From contig NZ_CP133671.1 in assembly GCF_031326345.1 (NCBI RefSeq), positions 1,922,001-1,986,000 on the forward strand: DNA of 64,000 nucleotides, given 5' to 3'. Below the pieces are notes generated by a model. That model made no database searches. It worked only from the letters and a program-made list of their open reading frames with translations, and was not told the DNA's origin. Numbering within the stretch: position 1 is the first letter of the stretch; the number at the start of each line of letters is the position of its first letter. The stretch is from Aureispira sp. CCB-E. Its GTDB lineage: Bacteria; Bacteroidota; Bacteroidia; Chitinophagales; Saprospiraceae. The position numbers were made by a program, and so were the translations under genes. This document shows, one piece after another, positions 59,521 through 64,000 of this stretch.

Positions 59521-59928
59521 TTAGTATGTCAAGCGTGCTTCTAATATTTTGGCTTGCTGAATCCAATCTTTGACTTGCGGTAAGGAAGGAACAGCTCGAG
59601 TTAATTTTTTTGTTTCGTTCGTCTTTTCTAAAGCCTCGCAAAGGTTTTCTGGACGGCGCATTTTTAGTTCTTTAACCGTATCAACACCTGTTACTTTTAG
59701 CAATTCAGCAAATTGTTTACCAACCCCATTGATACGGTATAAGTCCGCCATGCCAATCCAGTCTAAAATACGTTTTTTGTCAATGCCCGTGCTTTGTTCT
59801 AGGTCTTGTCTTCCAGAAGGAGTACTTCCTTTATCTAGCAATTCGTCAATTGTAGTAATGCCTACAGCATTTAGTTTTTCGGCATATTTAGGTCCGATGC
59901 CTTCGATGTCAATAATGTGTTTATTCAT
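59521..59928 (-). CDS. DUF4332 helix-hairpin-helix protein
   Basis: 135 residues. Two helix-hairpin-helix units: IEGIGPKYAEKLNAVGITTIDELL at the N-terminus and INGVGKQFAELLKVTGVDTVKEL in the middle, with a helical tail (PSLPQVKDWIQQAKIL). DUF4332 proteins are small, probably nucleic-acid-binding. Single gene; a MITE copy lies immediately upstream. Confidence 0.85.
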   Translation of the reverse strand: MNKHIIDIEGIGPKYAEKLNAVGITTIDELLDKGSTPSGRQDLEQSTGIDKKRILDWIGMADLYRINGVGKQFAELLKVTGVDTVKELKMRRPENLCEALEKTNETKKLTRAVPSLPQVKDWIQQAKILEARLTY

Positions 59929-59943
59929 AGTTGCATTTTATTT

Positions 59944-60038
59944 TAATACTCCATTGCTTTTTTAGTATTTAGACTTAAGATAGAAAAAGGCATATCCTTT
60001 TGATAATTAAGTTGATATGGTTTTGCAGTGGAGTGGTG
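59944..60038 (+). mobile_element. MITE-like element, internally deleted copy
   Basis: 95 bp: TAATACTCCATTGCTTTTTT at the left and ATCCTTTTGATAATTAAGTT...GGAGTGGTG at the right, flanked by TTATTT on both sides (59938-59943 and 60039-60044). The right flank falls in the 3' end of the DUF748 gene. Confidence 0.65.
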
Positions 60039-61223
60039 TTATTTCTTATTAGAGTTTTTATCTTTCTTAGCAAAAATTCCTCTTTGAAAAAAGCCTTTCT
60101 TGTCCTTTTCCGCTTTAGCATCCTCTGATAACGCTACCTTTTGGAACGTTACGGTTTGATCTAATTTGTGTTGAAAAGCATCAATATAAGCATTTTTAAA
60201 GGCATTTATAATGGTCAACCAAATATTTGCTTTGACATTACCTAAATTTCCTTTAATGGGAACACGAGTAGCAAATTGTTCCTTTTTTTGATTCTCAAAA
60301 ATTTCTTTGGTTCCCTCAGAAAAGAACTCTTTGATCCACTGTCCAAAGTCTCGATTTTCTTCCTTCCAATCAAAAATTCGCAAATCTTCTAATAAGGGTT
60401 TGAAATAGCCTTCAAAATGACCATCTTTCATAGCCATCTCACTATATAGGCTAAGGACACCTTCCTCTACATTCATATCAGCATAGTGCTCAATGAGTGG
60501 GTTGAATTCGACAAGCTTAGCATGCTCAAATTTTAGGTTATAATCAAAATCAGGAATTTCTTTCAAAAACATAGTTTTGGCTGTTAATTCCAACTGACCA
60601 CCATATCCTGGAGTATGGGCACTGGCATTGAGTGAAGTAGGCAAGGGAACAGAATAATCAGTTACATTTTGTATGTTCAGAATTTCTAGATTAATTTGAT
60701 CTAAATTTAAGTCATTGGCTTTTTCCAACTCTGCAAAAAGATTGACCAGTTTTACCGTACCATTATCAATGGCAAATCGGTTAATTCGAATAGGGATTAA
60801 GTCGGTAACAATCTTAATCCAGTCTTGTTCTTTACCCGTTTGAGATTTATCTTCATCTTTGCTAAATGCAAAGTTTATCGTTGGGTCGGTTGCAACAATC
60901 TCTCCCACAATAGCACCTTTGAACAAGGCATTCCATTGTACCGACAAATCAATTGTTTTGACGTAAACAAAAGGCTCTTCTATCTCTGTTCCTATTTTGA
61001 CAATATCCAAGTCGTCAATCATATAAGCACCTCGCCACAATGCCAAATCGACATCTTCGATGTGACCCCGATAATCTTTCATTTGATTGAGAACTCTATT
61101 GTTGAGGTACCATTTGATAACGTGTGGTAAGGCGATGCGAATGGCAATTAATACAAGGACAATTCCAATGACCCATTTGGCTACTCTCTTTCTTTTTGTA
61201 TGTTTTTTTTCTGTGCTAGGCAT
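60039..61223 (-). CDS. DUF748 (AsmA-like) envelope protein
   Basis: 394 residues: one N-terminal membrane helix (about 17-36) after a basic head, then a beta-rich periplasmic domain with DVDLALWRGAYMIDDLDI, VQWNALFKGAIVGEI and EDLRIFDWKEENRDFGQWIKEFF, typical of the DUF748/AsmA-like group. A basic cytoplasm-like tail (KKDKNSNKK) ends the protein. AsmA-like proteins help lipid transport between envelope membranes. ATG start; the stop lies right at the MITE insertion site. Confidence 0.83.
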   Translation of the reverse strand: MPSTEKKHTKRKRVAKWVIGIVLVLIAIRIALPHVIKWYLNNRVLNQMKDYRGHIEDVDLALWRGAYMIDDLDIVKIGTEIEEPFVYVKTIDLSVQWNALFKGAIVGEIVATDPTINFAFSKDEDKSQTGKEQDWIKIVTDLIPIRINRFAIDNGTVKLVNLFAELEKANDLNLDQINLEILNIQNVTDYSVPLPTSLNASAHTPGYGGQLELTAKTMFLKEIPDFDYNLKFEHAKLVEFNPLIEHYADMNVEEGVLSLYSEMAMKDGHFEGYFKPLLEDLRIFDWKEENRDFGQWIKEFFSEGTKEIFENQKKEQFATRVPIKGNLGNVKANIWLTIINAFKNAYIDAFQHKLDQTVTFQKVALSEDAKAEKDKKGFFQRGIFAKKDKNSNKK

Positions 61224-61540
61224 GTTTTTTTATTTGAAATGTAATTTTCTAGTTTAGATAGGTTGCTCGAACGAAATAAAATAAATCTACAGAGTGGTGT
61301 GTTTTATAGGGAGAGTATAAACGTAGATTTGGGGATGAACGTCAGAACTTATTTCTATCACAGTACTTCGTAGGTTTTTGTGTTTTGCGAAATAAGATTA
61401 AAAATCCATGAAGCATTGTTAGGACTATCTACAACTAAAAAAATCTATAATTTGGGAAATAATTTTATAAACATACAACAACTAAAAGTAGCTTTTTGAT
61501 GCGAAAAAGGACATTTTTTAGGAAAAAGCATTAAGGTAAT
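61224..61540. other. 317-bp intergenic region
   Basis: Between the DUF748 start and the pxpC stop (both minus strand). AT-rich; no terminator, repeat or reading frame recognised. Confidence 0.35.
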
Positions 61541-62419
61541 CTATATTTTTAATTGAAAATATATGAGGTCTTTAGGTTTGAGCTGTGCTACTTTATCCAA
61601 ATCTTCACTGCAAATAGTAGCGATGCGATAATAGCCACCAGTTGTTGGAGCGTCGTTCATTAATAGAATAGGTTGACCAGCACTAGAAACTTGAATAGTA
61701 CCAGGGATAATTCCTGAAGAAATTAACTCTTTATCCATGTTACAATCAGGAAGTATGGTTTCCAAACGATACCCCATTCGATTGGAATGATTGGACACTC
61801 TATGTTGGAGGCTAAAAAATGCAGCAATGCTTGTTCTTGAAAAAGTCTCAAATTCAGGACCTCTCAAAACTCTAAGCGGCACTAAATTAGTATAGGAAGG
61901 TCGCTGTTCTTTAGTGATGTGTCGCTTAGAAATAAATGTTCTTGGCTGAATGGAAATAATCTGTTGAGCTTGAATGTTGCTTTGAGGGAGGAGCGGCGTT
62001 GTGCCTGATAGAATAGAACTACTACTCGATAGCCACTTGGCAACTTGCCAATCGCCACCAATTGCCAAATAAGCTCGACAACCTGTTTGTAACGCACCAA
62101 AAGATAGGATAGAAGATGGTTTTAGGTCGATGGTTTGATACATAGGAGCTTTTTTCTTATTGATAACAGGCGAAATATCAGCCCCCGTAATAGCAATTTG
62201 AGCCGCCCCTTTAAATTCTATAACGGGACCCAACATCGTTATCTCAAGGACAGGGGCAGTGGCTTTATTGCCAACTAACCAATTTGCTTTTCGGGCGGCA
62301 GCTTTATCCATTGCGCCTCCAACAGGGATACCCAAGTGTTGGTAGCCCCAACGTCCCGAATCCTGTATTGTGGTTTGCAAGCCTGCTTTGTGAAAAAGTA
62401 TCTGTACGAGTGATGACAT
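61541..62419 (-). CDS. pxpC: 5-oxoprolinase subunit C (biotin-dependent carboxyltransferase family)
   Basis: 292 residues. LFHKAGLQTTIQDSGRWGYQHLGIPVGGAMD is the signature of the KipA/PxpC family, as are the VLRGPEFETF and GYRLE blocks. With PxpA and PxpB it opens 5-oxoproline to glutamate using ATP. Last gene of the pxpA-pxpB-pxpC order on the minus strand; 9 bases separate it from pxpB. Confidence 0.9.
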   Translation of the reverse strand: MSSLVQILFHKAGLQTTIQDSGRWGYQHLGIPVGGAMDKAAARKANWLVGNKATAPVLEITMLGPVIEFKGAAQIAITGADISPVINKKKAPMYQTIDLKPSSILSFGALQTGCRAYLAIGGDWQVAKWLSSSSSILSGTTPLLPQSNIQAQQIISIQPRTFISKRHITKEQRPSYTNLVPLRVLRGPEFETFSRTSIAAFFSLQHRVSNHSNRMGYRLETILPDCNMDKELISSGIIPGTIQVSSAGQPILLMNDAPTTGGYYRIATICSEDLDKVAQLKPKDLIYFQLKI

Positions 62420-62428
62420 AAGGTATTG

Positions 62429-63130
62429 TTATGAGGTGTGGAATTGCCAACGTTGAGGATTGTTTTTAATGGCTTCAAATTCAGATTTGTCAATGGCTTT
62501 GAATTGAACTTGGTTGCCTACTTCAAATAAAAAAGGCTGTTCAAGTTGGATGTCAAAAACAGAAATGGGGGTTTGACCGATAATTTGCCAACCACCAGGA
62601 GAAGCAGAAGGATAAATACCTGTCTGATAACCAGCTAATCCTACAGCTCCTTTAGGAACTTTTAATCGAGGGTGTGATTTTCTGGGGCAAAAGAGTTGTT
62701 CTGGAACCCGTCCCAAATAGGCAAATCCAGGTAAAAAACCTAATAAATAAACTTGGTAGATTGTTTGAGTGTGCCATTGAATCAACGCTTTTTTAGAAAG
62801 TTGGGTTTGTTGCAAAACGAACTCCATGTCTAGTGCAAAAGGTGCTTCGTAGCAAACTGGAATGGATAAGGTAGAGGTGGGGTGATCAATAGAAGTACTT
62901 TCTTTAAAAAGGAAGTGGATAAGGTCGGTTAATTTTTTCTTAGGAATCAGTGTGGGAGCATAACAAACGGTTAGAGAATGATAGGCTGGTATACAACTTC
63001 TAATTCCAGTATGTTTTTGGCTTGTCAAGGCTTTGTGAAGTTGAGAGACTTGTTGGTGTATGGCAGGATCTATAATGGCCTCAAATTCTATTAAAATAGC
63101 TTGATCCCCATAATCTTTAATGGTCATCAT
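62429..63130 (-). CDS. pxpB: 5-oxoprolinase subunit B (KipI-like)
   Basis: 233 residues from ATG 63130, which overlaps the pxpA stop as ATGATGA; a longer version would run 21 residues into pxpA. YGDQAILIEF at the N-terminus, VCYEAPFALDMEFV and the LGFLPGFAYLGRVPEQLFCPRKSHPR motif identify the KipI/PxpB family. Translationally coupled to pxpA. Confidence 0.9.
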   Translation of the reverse strand: MMTIKDYGDQAILIEFEAIIDPAIHQQVSQLHKALTSQKHTGIRSCIPAYHSLTVCYAPTLIPKKKLTDLIHFLFKESTSIDHPTSTLSIPVCYEAPFALDMEFVLQQTQLSKKALIQWHTQTIYQVYLLGFLPGFAYLGRVPEQLFCPRKSHPRLKVPKGAVGLAGYQTGIYPSASPGGWQIIGQTPISVFDIQLEQPFLFEVGNQVQFKAIDKSEFEAIKNNPQRWQFHTS

Positions 63131-63843
63131 AAAAAACTGTTTTTTAAAGCTTTTAGAATTTCTAAGGCAGCAGGATTGTCGCCATGAATGCAAACGCTCT
63201 GTACTTGAAGTGGGAGCAGCCCATCACTTGTCACAACGTTTCCTTGGGTGAGCATTTGTTGAACTTGACTCACGGCTTCTTGTGGGTGGGTAATAACAGC
63301 GCCACTGGCAGATCGAGGCATTAATTGCCCATTAGAACAATATCGCCGATCAGCAAAACCTTCTGCAATAAATGCAATTCCTCGCTCCGTTGCCCAATCT
63401 TTTAAGGGGCTATTGGCTAAGCCCATTAGTGCTAAGTTGGGATCTAATGCTTGAATTGCTTCTAGAACAGGAAGGGCTTCAGAGAGCTTATGTGCCATGG
63501 TGTTGTAAAGGGCTCCATGTGGTTTGACATAGCTTAGACGACCGCCAAGGCTTTCAACCATTCCTTTTAGTGCCGCAACTTGATACAAGATGCTTGCATA
63601 AAGTGATGCTTTAGACATTGCGATAGTACGCCTACCAAAGCCTACCAAATCAGGGTAGGAGGGATGAGCGCCTATACGTAATTTATAACGAATGGCAGCT
63701 TCAATAGTTTGTTGCAATGTCAACGGGTCACCACCGTGAAAACCACAAGCAATATTACAAGACGATAAATAGGGAAATAAAGCGTTATCTTGACCAATTT
63801 TGAAATGCCCATAACTTTCTCCCATATCGCAGTTGATGTCCAT
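63127..63843 (-). CDS. pxpA: 5-oxoprolinase subunit A (LamB/YcsF family)
   Basis: 238 residues. MDINCDMGESYGHFKIGQD, ACGFHGGDPLTL, GAHPSYPDLVGFGRR, VKPHGALYN and AEGFADRRY are the family motifs, with the His/Asp residues of a TIM-barrel deacetylase-like fold. First visible gene of pxpABC; a membrane protein gene precedes it on the same strand. Confidence 0.93.
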   Translation of the reverse strand: MDINCDMGESYGHFKIGQDNALFPYLSSCNIACGFHGGDPLTLQQTIEAAIRYKLRIGAHPSYPDLVGFGRRTIAMSKASLYASILYQVAALKGMVESLGGRLSYVKPHGALYNTMAHKLSEALPVLEAIQALDPNLALMGLANSPLKDWATERGIAFIAEGFADRRYCSNGQLMPRSASGAVITHPQEAVSQVQQMLTQGNVVTSDGLLPLQVQSVCIHGDNPAALEILKALKNSFL

Positions 63844-63900
63844 GTTTACTTGTTTTTTTGAAGAACTATTTGGCTTGTTAATTTTTATAATTGTGAATAC

Positions 63901-64000
63901 TCAAAACCAAATTTTTGCAGCATAAATGCCTTTCATTCCTAGTAATAATGTTATGATAATAATAAGTCCTCCCATCCAATTATGTTTGGCAGAATTTACT
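63901..64000 (-). CDS. C-terminal end of a membrane protein upstream of pxpA (partial)
   Basis: The last 33 codons of a gene entering from the right edge: ...NSAKHNWMGGLIIIITLLLG...IYAAKIWF, one hydrophobic helix, stop at 63903-63901. pxp operons often include a transporter, so this may be one; the fragment is too short to name. Confidence 0.55.
   Translation of the reverse strand, partial: VNSAKHNWMGGLIIIITLLLGMKGIYAAKIWF

Overview
The window is AT-rich chromosomal DNA from a member of the Bacteroidota, most likely a marine, Saprospiria-like organism (the exact genus is my inference). The signs are a type IX secretion (T9SS) C-terminal sorting domain, promoters of the TTG-N18/TAnnTTTG type, an ECF sigma/FecR pair, a peptidase S74 adhesin-like protein, DUF6122, ArsM of the arsenosugar type, and choline uptake next to phosphatidylcholine synthase. 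No rRNA genes or CRISPR array were seen.

Layout. 0-11 kb: hydrolase, SNF2 helicase, a Crp-type regulator with a methyltransferase, DUF2167 membrane protein, a frameshifted SH3 gene, DEAD-box helicase, ASCH protein, 3'-5' exonuclease. 11-20 kb: a large TPR-CHAT protein, a small membrane protein, ECF sigma/FecR, valS. 20-31 kb: lipoproteins, ABC-F ATPase, choline module (Pcs plus a CHT1-like symporter), CoA-binding protein, an NtrC-like regulator lacking the sigma-54 loop, thioredoxin-fold protein. 31-43 kb: T9SS cargo, CotH/lamin-tail protein, ArsM, an IS4-family element, an S74 protein with 117-bp repeats, glycosyltransferase. 43-52 kb: the RNA-repair island described next. 52-64 kb: YceI, a Crp regulator with a 58-residue partner, B12-type radical SAM protein, PepD, DUF4332, DUF748 and the pxpABC (5-oxoprolinase) operon running off the right edge.

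Most interesting region: 43.4-51.8 kb. It encodes the RNA ligase RtcB, a 722-residue TerD-like protein, an ankyrin protein and a divergent WYL regulator fused to a phytanoyl-CoA-dioxygenase-like domain that has lost an iron ligand. Between the protein genes lie RNA genes. One is a tRNA-Cys-like gene (48970-49041). Then an array of small structured RNAs (45815-46754) follows the TerD-like gene on the same strand. At least five, probably six, of these RNAs share one scaffold: two stacked stems and an unpaired TTCCTTCT box. They display different parts of tRNA: two complete cloverleaf bodies in circularly permuted order (3' half before 5' half), a T arm with a D-loop-like strand, and an exact copy of the anticodon stem-loop of tRNA-Lys(UUU). 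RtcB and the ankyrin gene have matching promoters, with TGCGCA-N7-TGCGTA at the same distance from the -7 box, so the two transcription units look co-regulated, perhaps by the WYL protein. I infer an RNA-damage sensing, decoy or repair system built around tRNA mimics; that function is untested.

The intergenic DNA carries two dispersed repeat families. One is a MITE-like element with ends TAATACTCCGTTG and 6-7 bp target duplications at several copies, including a 51-bp palindromic copy inside the RNA array. The second is a shorter palindromic family (AATAGTTAGCTG type).
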